Positions 54,226 to 63,185 of a stretch of DNA of 64,000 nt are shown one piece after another. Source of the DNA: Pontiella agarivorans (GTDB taxonomy: Bacteria; Verrucomicrobiota; Kiritimatiellia; Kiritimatiellales; Pontiellaceae); NCBI RefSeq assembly GCF_034531395.1, contig NZ_JARVCO010000012.1, positions 496,001-560,000 on the forward strand. The letters are read 5' to 3'. The number at the start of each line of letters is the position of its first letter. The first letter of the stretch is position 1. The notes under the pieces were generated by a model. It saw only the letters and a list, made by a program, of their open reading frames with translations, was not told the origin of the DNA and did no database searches. The position numbers were made by a program, and so were the translations under genes.

Positions 54226-55572
54226 ATGAAACGTAGTAGCTTATTCATTTTGATTTTTTTAGGTATAGGTATGGGCTCTGCCGAGTCTGCAGAATCTGTA
54301 TACCACGAGCCGGAAGGCCTTGTTCGGGGCGGAGCTTTTATAGACCGTTTTCTTCCGGTTCCGTTGCGTGGAAAACTTCGTTCCGATGTCTGGGGCGCGG
54401 CGAATGTGGTTCCGCGTGATGTGAATAACGGGATCGAGGATGCCGAATATTCCTATTGGGGTGGAAATATCATTGCAGGCGACGATGGGAAAAATCATCT
54501 ATTTGTCTGCCGCTGGCCGGAAGATAACGTGAAGGGCGGCGGAAAAGCATCCGGGCATCATACCTGGTGGAGCTCGGAGGTGGTGCATGCGGTCAGCGAT
54601 GATCCGCTCGGCCCGTATAAAGTGGTCGACACCATCGGCAAAGGACACAATCCGGAAATCTATCAGACGGCTGCCGGTACGTGGTATATCGGGGTGATGG
54701 GAAAGAAGGCCTATCGTGCAGAATCTCTCGAAGGGCCTTGGGAGCAGGTGGTGTCGACCTTCGACCGGACGGATGTTCCGAAGCACTGGCATGAAAACCG
54801 AACCTATGTGGCGCGGGAGGACGGCAGTGTACTGGCCATGTGCAAGGCCGGCACGCTATGGCTCAGCGAGAAGGGCGATGAAAACTTCCACCTCCTCACA
54901 GAAGAATCTGCCTATACACGGCCGCCGCAAGGGCACTATGAAGATCCGGTTATCTGGAGGGATGAGGTGCAGTATCATTTGGTTTACAATGATTGGTATG
55001 GCCGAGTGGCCTACTATAAGCGTTCGCCGGACGGCATTCATTGGACAACCGAGCCGGGCATTGCATTTACGCCTGAGATCATGAAGCACGAAGGCGGTAC
55101 GCAGGAAAAATGGTATAAATTCGAGCGGCCTAAAGTGCGGCAGGATCAATACGGCCGTGCCACCCATATGAATTTTGCCGTGATTGATGTGATCAAAGAC
55201 AATGATCTCGCGAATGATAACCATAGCTCGAAAAACATTGTCATTCCGCTCGTCGTTCCCCGCCGTCTGCAGATTCTGAATACGGAACCGATCACAGCAG
55301 GAACGAAAAAGATTCGCGTCAGGATATTGGCGGAAGACGGCTTTGATCCGGTGGAGGAGGTGGACCTCAAGTCGCTGACCTTCGGGGCACCGAAAGCCGT
55401 TGATTTCGGGCGCGGTTTTACAACGCTGAAATCAGAAACCGCCGGTAAGGATCTCATCGTCACCTTTGCCGGTTCGGCTCATGAAATCACTGCCGATAAT
55501 TTTGCAGCCAAACTCATCGGCCGCACCAAATCAGGCGCACTGCTGTTCGGGTATGCCAAACTTTCCAACTAA
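54226..55572 (+). CDS. Secreted propeller-type glycosidase (GH43/GH117-like), paralogue 1
   Basis: 448 residues from ATG 54226, preceded by AAAGGAA at six bases; the signal peptide ends in GSAESAES. Repeated blades begin with blocks such as EDAEYSYWGGNIIAGDDGKNH, PLGPYKVVDTIGKGHNPEI and HYEDPVIWRDEVQYHLVYND, a rhythm of W/Y-rich strands and ED/NPE acid residues like five-bladed GH43/GH117 enzymes. Candidate catalytic acids are the ED of IEDAEY, the E of HNPEI and the ED of HYEDPV. The C-terminal ~130 residues form a small beta domain. It is first of three tandem copies 18 bases apart. Confidence 0.7.
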   Translation: MKRSSLFILIFLGIGMGSAESAESVYHEPEGLVRGGAFIDRFLPVPLRGKLRSDVWGAANVVPRDVNNGIEDAEYSYWGGNIIAGDDGKNHLFVCRWPEDNVKGGGKASGHHTWWSSEVVHAVSDDPLGPYKVVDTIGKGHNPEIYQTAAGTWYIGVMGKKAYRAESLEGPWEQVVSTFDRTDVPKHWHENRTYVAREDGSVLAMCKAGTLWLSEKGDENFHLLTEESAYTRPPQGHYEDPVIWRDEVQYHLVYNDWYGRVAYYKRSPDGIHWTTEPGIAFTPEIMKHEGGTQEKWYKFERPKVRQDQYGRATHMNFAVIDVIKDNDLANDNHSSKNIVIPLVVPRRLQILNTEPITAGTKKIRVRILAEDGFDPVEEVDLKSLTFGAPKAVDFGRGFTTLKSETAGKDLIVTFAGSAHEITADNFAAKLIGRTKSGALLFGYAKLSN

Positions 55573-55607
55573 TATTCAATAGGAATCAATATGACCCATA
55601 AATCACT
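55141..55607. repeat. Gene-conversion tract, copy 1
   Basis: About 467 bases, covering the 3' third of paralogue 1, the intergenic gap and the first codons of paralogue 2, are nearly identical to 56497-56963 (offset 1356). Upstream of the tract the two genes diverge markedly. Confidence 0.9.
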
Positions 55608-56928
55608 GACCCTATTCAGCCTGTTCGCTTTGCTTCTTGGAATATCAACCTCCCTGTATGCATCGGATTATGTCCCTCCGAAAGGATTGGTTCACGGCGG
55701 ATCTTTTATTGACCGCTTTCTGCCGGTCCCTGTGAGTGGTCCCCTGCGCTCTGATGTCTGGGGCGCAACAAATGTGGTTCCGCGCGACGTGAATAATGGG
55801 CTCGAAGATGCCGAATATTCCTATTGGGGTGGAAACATCATCCTAGGAGAGGATGGAAAACACCACCTATTCGTCTGCCGTTGGCCGGAAAACAACATCA
55901 AGGGAAAAGTGTCCGGCCACAACACCTGGTGGGCTGCGGAAGTGGTGCATGCGATCAGTGACGGTCCGTTGGGACCGTATAAAGTGATTGATGTGATCGG
56001 CCCCGGTGTAACCCCGGAAATTTATCGACGCCAAGACGGCACGTTTACCATTGGCATTATGGGCGAGATGGCCTACACCGGACCGACTATAAACGGGCCC
56101 TGGACTCTAATTAAAGCTACATTCGATTCGAAAAAAGAGGAGTGGGATACACACTGCCGCACCTATATTCCGCGAGCAGATGGGTCGCTACTGATGATGA
56201 ATAAAAACGGTTTCATGTTCATCAGTGATAACGGCGAAGAGCATTTCCGTCAGGTGACCGAGCAAAGCGTCTACCCGAAAATCGAAAACGACTTCGAAGA
56301 TCCGGTTATGTGGAAAGATGAAGTGCAGTATCATTTGGTTGTGAATGATTGGCGTCGTCGTTATGCCCTGTATATGCGCTCTCCCGATGGCATTCACTGG
56401 AAATGGGATCCCGGCTATGCCTACACGCCCGAGGTGATGAAGCACGAAGGCGGAACGAAAGAGCAGTGGTATAAGTTCGAACGTGCAAAGGTGTTACAGG
56501 ATCAATACGGCCGTGCCACCCATATGAATTTTGCCGTGATTGATGTGATCAAAGACAATGATCTCGCGAATGATAACCATAGCTCGAAAAACGTTGTCAT
56601 TCCGCTCGTCGTTCCCCGCCGTCTGCAGATTCTGAATACGGAACCGATCACAGCAGGCACGAAAAAGATTCGCGTCAGGATATTGGCGGAAGACGGCTTT
56701 GATCCGGTGGAGGAGGTGGACCTCAAGTCGCTGACCTTCGGGGCACCGAAAGCCGTTGATTTCGGGCGTGGTTTTACAACGCTGAAATCAGAAACCGCCG
56801 GTAAGGATCGTGTCGTCACCTTTGCCGGTTCGGCTCATGAAATCACTGCCGATGATTTTGCGGCCAAGCTCATCGGCCGCACCAAATCAGGCGCACTGCT
56901 GTTCGGGTATGCCAAACTTTCCAACTAA
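55591..56928 (+). CDS. Secreted propeller-type glycosidase, paralogue 2
   Basis: 445 residues with signal peptide (ending SLYASDY). N-terminal and middle blades are closer to paralogue 3 (FTIGIMGEMAYTGP, KNGFMFISDNGEEHF) while the last third is almost identical in DNA to paralogue 1. The start is 18 bases after the previous stop, with AATAGGA in the gap. The three copies probably act on related linkages of one polymer. Confidence 0.7.
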   Translation: MTHKSLTLFSLFALLLGISTSLYASDYVPPKGLVHGGSFIDRFLPVPVSGPLRSDVWGATNVVPRDVNNGLEDAEYSYWGGNIILGEDGKHHLFVCRWPENNIKGKVSGHNTWWAAEVVHAISDGPLGPYKVIDVIGPGVTPEIYRRQDGTFTIGIMGEMAYTGPTINGPWTLIKATFDSKKEEWDTHCRTYIPRADGSLLMMNKNGFMFISDNGEEHFRQVTEQSVYPKIENDFEDPVMWKDEVQYHLVVNDWRRRYALYMRSPDGIHWKWDPGYAYTPEVMKHEGGTKEQWYKFERAKVLQDQYGRATHMNFAVIDVIKDNDLANDNHSSKNVVIPLVVPRRLQILNTEPITAGTKKIRVRILAEDGFDPVEEVDLKSLTFGAPKAVDFGRGFTTLKSETAGKDRVVTFAGSAHEITADDFAAKLIGRTKSGALLFGYAKLSN

Positions 56929-56963
56929 TATTCAATAGGAACCAATATGGCCCATAAATCACT
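56497..56963. repeat. Gene-conversion tract, copy 2
   Basis: Partner of the copy at 55141-55607; only scattered single-base changes were seen, for instance GGAATCAAT against GGAACCAAT before the start codons. Confidence 0.9.
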
Positions 56964-58308
56964 GATACAACTCACCCCGGTTGCTGTGTTTCTCAGCTTA
57001 TCCACTACGCTGTATGCCGTTCGTACACCGTCGGAATATGTTCCTCCGTCCGGTTTAGTCCGAGGCGGGGCGTTTATAGACCGCTTCCTGCCGATTCCGG
57101 TGAGTGGTTCCCTTCGCTCTGATGTCTGGGGCGCAACAAATGTGGTTCCGCGCGACGTGAATAATGGGCTCGAGGATGACGAATATTCCTATTGGGGTGG
57201 AAATATCATCGTCGGTGACGATGGGAAAAACCATCTATTCGTCTGCCGCTGGCCGGAAGATAACGTGAAGGGCGGCGGAAAAGCATCCGGTCACAACACC
57301 TGGTGGGCCGCTGAAGTGGTGCATGCGATCAGTGACGGTCCGTTGGGACCGTATAAAGTAATTGATGTGATCGGGCCCGGTGTAACCCCGGAAATTTATC
57401 GGCGCAAAGACGGCACGTTTACCATAGGCATTATGGGCGAGATGGCCTACACCGGACCGATGCTGAATGGCCCTTGGACAAAAATTAAAGCTACGTTCGA
57501 TTGTAAGAAGGAAAAGCTGAATACCACCTGTCGTACCTATGTTCCGCGAGCAGATGGATCGGTGCTGATGATGAATAAAAACGGATATATGTTCATCAGT
57601 GATCATGGCGATGAGCATTTCCGTCAGGTGACGGACCAAAGTGTCTACCCTAAAATCGAAAACGACTTTGAGGATCCGGTGATCTGGAAAGATGAAGTGC
57701 AGTATCATTTGGTTGTGAATGATTGGCGTCGTCGTTATGCCCTGTATATGCGCTCTCCCGATGGCATCCATTGGAAATGGGATCCCGGCTATGCCTACAC
57801 GCCCGAGGTGATGAAGCACGAAGACGGAACGAAAGAACAGTGGTATAAGTTCGAACGAGCGAAGGTGCGGCAAGATCAATACGGCCGCGCGACCCATATG
57901 AATTTTGCTGTGATTGATGTGATTAAAAACAACGACCTCGCGAATGATAATCACAGTTCAAAAAATGTGGTTATTCCTTTGGTTGTGCCGCGACGGCTGG
58001 AACTCTTAAACCAGGAATCCATTCTGTTGAATACAGAACCTGTTCAAGTGAAAATTCTGGCGGAAGAGGGGTTCCAGCCTTTGGAGGATGTGGATGTTGG
58101 TTCGCTGATTTTTGGCGCTCCTGAGCTGGTTAATTTCGGCAAAGGCTGCAAACCGATTAAATCTGAGGCCATCGGAAGCGATCTGATGGTGACCTTTGAG
58201 GGCCGAAAACATGGAGTAAGCCAGGATAATTTCACCGCAAAAATGATTGGACGAACGAAGAGTGGAGGACTCCTGATGGGGTATGTTGCGTTGCCCGGAC
58301 GCGAATAA
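56947..58308 (+). CDS. Secreted propeller-type glycosidase, paralogue 3
   Basis: 453 residues. The first two thirds are mosaic: the stretch RWPEDNVKGGGKASGH matches paralogue 1, while AEVVHAISDGPLGPYKVIDV and the middle match paralogue 2. The C-terminal domain is distinct from both (FQPLEDVDVGSLIFGAP), so the conversion tract stopped before it. Start at 56947 after AATAGGA. Last gene of the likely three-gene operon. Confidence 0.7.
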   Translation: MAHKSLIQLTPVAVFLSLSTTLYAVRTPSEYVPPSGLVRGGAFIDRFLPIPVSGSLRSDVWGATNVVPRDVNNGLEDDEYSYWGGNIIVGDDGKNHLFVCRWPEDNVKGGGKASGHNTWWAAEVVHAISDGPLGPYKVIDVIGPGVTPEIYRRKDGTFTIGIMGEMAYTGPMLNGPWTKIKATFDCKKEKLNTTCRTYVPRADGSVLMMNKNGYMFISDHGDEHFRQVTDQSVYPKIENDFEDPVIWKDEVQYHLVVNDWRRRYALYMRSPDGIHWKWDPGYAYTPEVMKHEDGTKEQWYKFERAKVRQDQYGRATHMNFAVIDVIKNNDLANDNHSSKNVVIPLVVPRRLELLNQESILLNTEPVQVKILAEEGFQPLEDVDVGSLIFGAPELVNFGKGCKPIKSEAIGSDLMVTFEGRKHGVSQDNFTAKMIGRTKSGGLLMGYVALPGRE

Positions 58309-58667
58309 AACCGTTGTGCGGTAGGGGTGCCGTGATGAAAATATAGAAAAATTCAGGCTCTGTCCGTGATGGGGTCTTTTTATTCCTCAGGGGTTCAATT
58401 TCCTGTGGTCCGGTGACCGAGAAACCATATCAGATTATGGCGGAGCCCGCGGAGTACACCTTTCACATTGCGCCGCTTTTCGGTGGAATGCATCCATAGT
58501 ATCTCATGGAACTCCAGGGCCTGTTTTCTTTGCAGATCCGGTGGATAAGCTCTCTGATGAGAGATATTCACTGCAGGGTCACATCCTGAAACATAGGGTT
58601 GAACGGGGACATACATTCCCGTTGAGCTGTAGATAAACGCTGTTCAGGAGGGGCCTTTTTAGTTCGT
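58309..58667. other. Intergenic stretch without a recognisable gene
   Basis: A 73-codon minus-strand frame (58395-58616) has no ribosome site and matches nothing known. GGGGTCTTTTTATT near 58371 and GGGGCCTTTTTAG near 58651 are T-runs after G-rich bases, possible weak terminators. The remainder shows nothing I can name. Confidence 0.4.
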
Positions 58668-58740
58668 CTTCAATGCGGAAGCTTTTTTATTCGTTCTTCT
58701 GTTTCGCCGGCTCACGCCAGGTCGTAAAGGAAGTATACAG
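58668..58740 (+). repeat. Conserved ~73-base element, copy C
   Basis: CTTCAATGCGGAAGCTTTTTT, CTTCTGTTTCGCC and GGTCGTAAAG align with copies A and B at roughly three quarters identity, ending in AGTATACAG. It ends 39 bases before the lectin-like protein gene. Confidence 0.7.
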
Positions 58741-58779
58741 AGAGAATAGAAAGCTGACTGATCAGATACGGAGATTGAG

Positions 58780-60405
58780 ATGAAAAAATGGATTATAGCC
58801 AGTTTGGCCGGGGCTGTTGCTTTGGGTACGCAGGCCAATATATTTAAACCCGGGTTTACAGATAATAATACGAACAATATTGACTGGAGTATGCTCGATA
58901 CCGGGTGGCAGGCCAAGGACGGCTGGAGCACGAATGCCACCGGGCTGGTCATGGGCAGTCCGGGGTTGAACTATGGAATTGCGCAGGTTGTTTCGATCGA
59001 TGATGAATCCGGGGATCTGCTGACCTTGAATTTTGATTGGACGCCGGCCAACATTCCGTCAAATACCCAGTTGACGGTTAAATATCAGCTGATCGGGTGG
59101 AATGAAGTTTCGCCGGCCAGTTCCGGTAACTTTTTCACCGGAATGAATTTTGATGGCCGGTATGTCGATACGCTCGGCGGGACGCACGAACGCGTGGATC
59201 TGGTTGCCGGCAGCGTTGGCAGCACCAACGGTTCAAACATGGGGGAAACCGATGTGACGGCATCGGCTCCCGGTGTCACGGAAAGTTACTCTGCGACATT
59301 TAATATCGGAACCGACATCAGCGAGTATGAGTTTGTCGGAATTCGCATTCATATTGATGGAGGCAACACCAATACCGTTGTCGGATCCACCATCGAAAAT
59401 ATCAGCCTCACGGCATCAGATGCTCCCCCGAATATGATCAAATCGGGATTAACCGATAATAATTCCAACAGCATGGACTGGGGCATGGAAGATACCGGCT
59501 GGCAAGCAAAAGATTTCTGGACGGCAACGGCCGATGGGTTGGTGCACGATACCGGAGATAACTGGTGCGTTGCTCAGGTGAATTCAATTTCCAATGAAAG
59601 CGGGTCGAAACTCACATTCAGTTTTGACTGGACGCCGACCTCAACCAATGCGTGGCAATTGAATTACCAATTGATTGGATGGCAGACCGATGGATCCGAG
59701 TCGAACGGTTCATTTTTTAACGGTATGAATTTTGATGGTAGACAGGCGGGGGTTTTGGACGGTGCTGCCATCCGTGTCGTGGATCTGACGAATGGGAACT
59801 CGTTCACGAATAAACAGAATCAGAGTGAAATCTTTGTGACTGCTTCAGGGCAGGGGATAACGACGAATTATTCCGTTACATTTGATATCAGCGGGTATGA
59901 CGCTGCGTTTAATGATATCAGCAAATTGGATTATTTCGGAATTCGCTTTCACATCGACGGCATTGCCTCGGGCGATGCAACCGCTGTGGGATCCACCATC
60001 GAAAATATTACCTTGGTGACCGAAAATTCAGGAATAGAACCGGGGTATGGTATCTGGGCTGCGGGCAAAGGCGTGACCGGCAGTGAAACCGACGATGACG
60101 ATGGTGACGGGCTGAGTAACAGAGGCGAATATATCTTCGGCGGGGATCCAGTGCCCCCGAACGGAGCACTTGACCAGGGAACTCGGCCAACTTTCGATCC
60201 CGCAACCGGCGCCTATCAGTTCTCTATTCGAAATGATAACACGCTCAACTATTATGTACTCACCAACCTTGATCTGGTGAACGGTTCCTGGGGCACCAAT
60301 GCCGGTCCGGTATCTGTTACAGGAAATGATGGGCTCATGGGCGACTACACTAATATGCTCGATACCGTGGAGAGCAAAATGTTCATCAAATTGTTGGCAG
60401 AATAG
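58780..60405 (+). CDS. Secreted protein with two lectin-like repeat domains
   Basis: 541 residues: signal peptide (1-19), two homologous ~200-residue domains (20-212 and 213-410), and a C-terminal part with a calcium-type loop TDDDDGDGLSNRGEYIFGGDP. Each repeat starts with TDNNxNxxDWxMxDTGWQAKDxW and has LxFxFDWTP, YQLIGW, FFxGMNFDGR and IRxHIDG followed by VGSTIENI. The same domain occurs once in the gene at the right edge, fused to a propeller glycosidase, which suggests carbohydrate binding. GGAG lies seven bases before the ATG and element copy C just upstream. Confidence 0.75.
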   Translation: MKKWIIASLAGAVALGTQANIFKPGFTDNNTNNIDWSMLDTGWQAKDGWSTNATGLVMGSPGLNYGIAQVVSIDDESGDLLTLNFDWTPANIPSNTQLTVKYQLIGWNEVSPASSGNFFTGMNFDGRYVDTLGGTHERVDLVAGSVGSTNGSNMGETDVTASAPGVTESYSATFNIGTDISEYEFVGIRIHIDGGNTNTVVGSTIENISLTASDAPPNMIKSGLTDNNSNSMDWGMEDTGWQAKDFWTATADGLVHDTGDNWCVAQVNSISNESGSKLTFSFDWTPTSTNAWQLNYQLIGWQTDGSESNGSFFNGMNFDGRQAGVLDGAAIRVVDLTNGNSFTNKQNQSEIFVTASGQGITTNYSVTFDISGYDAAFNDISKLDYFGIRFHIDGIASGDATAVGSTIENITLVTENSGIEPGYGIWAAGKGVTGSETDDDDGDGLSNRGEYIFGGDPVPPNGALDQGTRPTFDPATGAYQFSIRNDNTLNYYVLTNLDLVNGSWGTNAGPVSVTGNDGLMGDYTNMLDTVESKMFIKLLAE

Positions 60406-60432
60406 TTTTTATTCGCGGTTTCTTCATCATCA

Positions 60433-60461
60433 GAGCGTTCCGACAATTTGTCGGGACGTTC
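60433..60461. terminator. Strong hairpin after the lectin-like gene
   Basis: A 13-bp stem (GAGCGTTCCGACA with TGTCGGGACGTTC, including two G-U pairs) with an ATT loop, 28 bases after the stop. No U-run follows. Confidence 0.55.
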
Positions 60462-60655
60462 AACGTTGCCGGCCGCAGGATTTATAGGGTCTGGGTAATA
60501 GATTCAGGAAAAGTAAAAAAATGATCGTCTTGCAGCTCATATCGGCCATTGCTGTAAAGTGGGAATGGAATCTCACCAGTGTGAGTTTGATGTGGAATAG
60601 ATCACCGTTTCTGAAACGCGGTGAAGGTTAAAGCTGTAAAATAAAAAGGTAATAT

Positions 60656-63133
60656 ATGATGGAGAAGCGTCTTTATTTAGCGGGTATTGTGACTCTGCTG
60701 GCCGGCATGGTTTTTGGTTTTGAATACGAACCGTATTGGCCGGGAACGGAAATTCAGAATGATAACTGGCTCTATCTCGAGCGGGATACGGATCAGTTGC
60801 CGATGGATGCGGATAGGGTTTATCAGCCGGTGACTCTGCCGCACACGTGGAACGCGCTCGATACGTTGGAAACCAAGAAATATCGGCAGGCGGCCTCATG
60901 GTATCGGAAAAATCTGATGATCACGCCGGAACAGCTGAAGCAAAGGCTTTATCTGCGGTTCGGTGCTGCCGGACAGGAGGCGAAAGTTTATCTGAATGGC
61001 GAGGAGCTCGGAGCCCATCGCGGCGGCTACAGCGCCTTCACCTTTGAACTTACCGGAAAACTGAAAGCAGGCGAAAACCGCATTGATGTGTGGGTATCGA
61101 ATAAAATTAAGAACGATCTGATTCCGCAGAGCGCCGACTACAATTTTTACGGCGGTCTTTACCGCTCGGTTCAATTGATTACAGCTCCGGAAGTTTCGAT
61201 TTCGCGTAAGCATTTCGGTGGGCCGGGCTATCGCGTCTGGAGCGAGCAGGTTGGAGATGATTCTGCCGATATGAATGTGACCGTACAGGTGGACAACGGT
61301 TCATCAAAAGCCTCTTCCGTGACCGTGGCTGCGCGCGTGTTGGATCTGGATGGACGCCCCGTTTCTACCGGCCGGGCCGACGTACAGGTCAAGGGTGGTG
61401 AAACACGTGCGGTTGATCTTAAAATGGACGATGTGAAAAATCCCCGGCTGTGGAGCCCGGAGCATCCCGAACTCTACCGGGTGGAAATCGCGTTATCACA
61501 GAATGGCCGAATCCTGGATTCCGTCGTCGTCAATCACGGCTTTCGCTGGTTTAAGTTTACGGCGGACCAGGGTTTTTTCCTCAATGGAAAATCCTACAAG
61601 CTGCATGGCACCAACCGTCATCAGGATTATTATCGCAAGGGCAATGCGCTGCCGCTGGATCAGCATCTGGCCGATGTGAAGTTGATGAAGGAAGCCGGAG
61701 TTAACTGGCTGCGGATGGCGCACTATCAGCAGAACGATTATTTTGTACAGCTTTGCGATCAGCTTGGCATCCTGGTATGGGAAGAGATTCCTTATGTGAA
61801 TAAGGGGAAACCGGAGCTGATCGAACCGGTGATGCACTCCATGATGAAGGATTTGATTGAGCAGCATTTCAACCATCCGGCGATTATTCTGTGGGGAATG
61901 GGCAATGAAACGTGGATGAAGGATCGTGGAGACGGCTATGCCCACAACTATGATCTGATTAAAGGCGTGCGAGATCTGGTACACCGTGAAGATCCGGTGC
62001 GTAAAACGGTGTTTGTGATCGGGGACCGCAATTATGCGTCGGAACTCAAGGTGGTCGGACTGATGGATGTGTTCGGCTACAATCTCTATCGTGGCTGGTA
62101 TGGCAGCACGGGGTATCAATCGCTGACGGATCGGCTGAATGAACTGCATGCGATGAATCCGGATACACCGTTGATTCTCTCTGAGTACGGTGCGGGGTCG
62201 GACCTTGCGGTGCATACGGAAAAACCGCGCCAGCAGGACTTCAGCATTGAGTATCAGAATGATTTTCTCGAATCACATCTCGATCAGATTGAAAAGCTCG
62301 ACTGGCTGGCCGGCGCAAACCAATGGGCGTTCTGCGATTTCGGTGCGGCACACCGCGGTGATTCCATTCCGCATGTGAATCAGAAAGGGCTGGTCACGTT
62401 TGATCGCCAGAAGAAGGATGCCTTCTATCTGTTTAAATCGCGCTGGAGCACTGAGCCGGTGGTTTACATCGAATCGCCGTTCTGGACCGAGCGCAGCGGT
62501 AAGCCGAAAAAGACATATCGTGTATTTTCCAATATGGATACGGTGGAGTTTTTTCATAACGGGCGTTCGCTCGGAAAGCAGACCGAAGGTTTCCGCTGGG
62601 CTGTGACGCTGGTTGACGGAGAAAATACGCTGCTTGCCAAAGGGGTGTCTGGGGATGTTCAGCTCGAACACGGGTTCTCAGTTCGTTTCGGTGATAAGGA
62701 GGCGAAGTATCTTGTCCGGGCGTCTGCCGAAGAAGCCGCCAATCCGGCCAGCCATCTGGTGGACGGCAACCTGAACACGCGGTGGGGAGCCGAAGGTGAG
62801 CAGACTATTGATCTGGATCTGAAAAAAATAAGCCTCGTCAACGGTGTGAAAATTAAATTTTACAAGGGTGAATCGCGGACCTACAAGCTGGAGATTAAGG
62901 GATCGTCGGGCGGTAAAAAATCAACCGTGCTGTTTGCCGGTGAAAGCCGGCCGGATGCCGAGCTGCAGACCTTTCTTTTCGACCGTCAGCAGGAGCTCCG
63001 TTATCTGCAGGTTTTTGCCAAAGGGAACAATGAAAATAATTGGAACAGCTATTATGAAATCATTCCGATCGTGACGTTAGAGAAGCAGAACAAGAATCTC
63101 TACGAAACAATCGGGGAAGAATTCGCGCAATAA
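60656..63133 (+). CDS. Secreted glycoside hydrolase family 2 enzyme with C-terminal F5/8-type domain
   Basis: 825 residues: signal peptide, jelly-roll (50-180, SWYRKNLMITPEQ, EVYLNGEELG-like KVYLNGEELGAHRGG), Ig-like domain, TIM barrel (290-600) and two C-terminal beta domains. The acid/base glutamate is in LWGMGNET and the nucleophile in LILSEYGAGS, both expected of GH2. Near residue 705 ASHLVDGNLNTRWGAEG is a discoidin/F5/8 type C start. GH2 covers beta-galactosidases, glucuronidases and mannosidases; specificity cannot be read. AAAGGT is before the ATG; the second ATG three bases on is equally possible. Confidence 0.9.
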   Translation: MMEKRLYLAGIVTLLAGMVFGFEYEPYWPGTEIQNDNWLYLERDTDQLPMDADRVYQPVTLPHTWNALDTLETKKYRQAASWYRKNLMITPEQLKQRLYLRFGAAGQEAKVYLNGEELGAHRGGYSAFTFELTGKLKAGENRIDVWVSNKIKNDLIPQSADYNFYGGLYRSVQLITAPEVSISRKHFGGPGYRVWSEQVGDDSADMNVTVQVDNGSSKASSVTVAARVLDLDGRPVSTGRADVQVKGGETRAVDLKMDDVKNPRLWSPEHPELYRVEIALSQNGRILDSVVVNHGFRWFKFTADQGFFLNGKSYKLHGTNRHQDYYRKGNALPLDQHLADVKLMKEAGVNWLRMAHYQQNDYFVQLCDQLGILVWEEIPYVNKGKPELIEPVMHSMMKDLIEQHFNHPAIILWGMGNETWMKDRGDGYAHNYDLIKGVRDLVHREDPVRKTVFVIGDRNYASELKVVGLMDVFGYNLYRGWYGSTGYQSLTDRLNELHAMNPDTPLILSEYGAGSDLAVHTEKPRQQDFSIEYQNDFLESHLDQIEKLDWLAGANQWAFCDFGAAHRGDSIPHVNQKGLVTFDRQKKDAFYLFKSRWSTEPVVYIESPFWTERSGKPKKTYRVFSNMDTVEFFHNGRSLGKQTEGFRWAVTLVDGENTLLAKGVSGDVQLEHGFSVRFGDKEAKYLVRASAEEAANPASHLVDGNLNTRWGAEGEQTIDLDLKKISLVNGVKIKFYKGESRTYKLEIKGSSGGKKSTVLFAGESRPDAELQTFLFDRQQELRYLQVFAKGNNENNWNSYYEIIPIVTLEKQNKNLYETIGEEFAQ

Positions 63134-63185
63134 CAAATGATGTTGTGAGAGTGGGGAGTTGGTTGTGAAAATGAAGGATTATTAT

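Noticed and set aside
58395-58616. Small minus-strand gene in the intergenic gap
   Set aside because: No ribosome site, family or neighbours in support.
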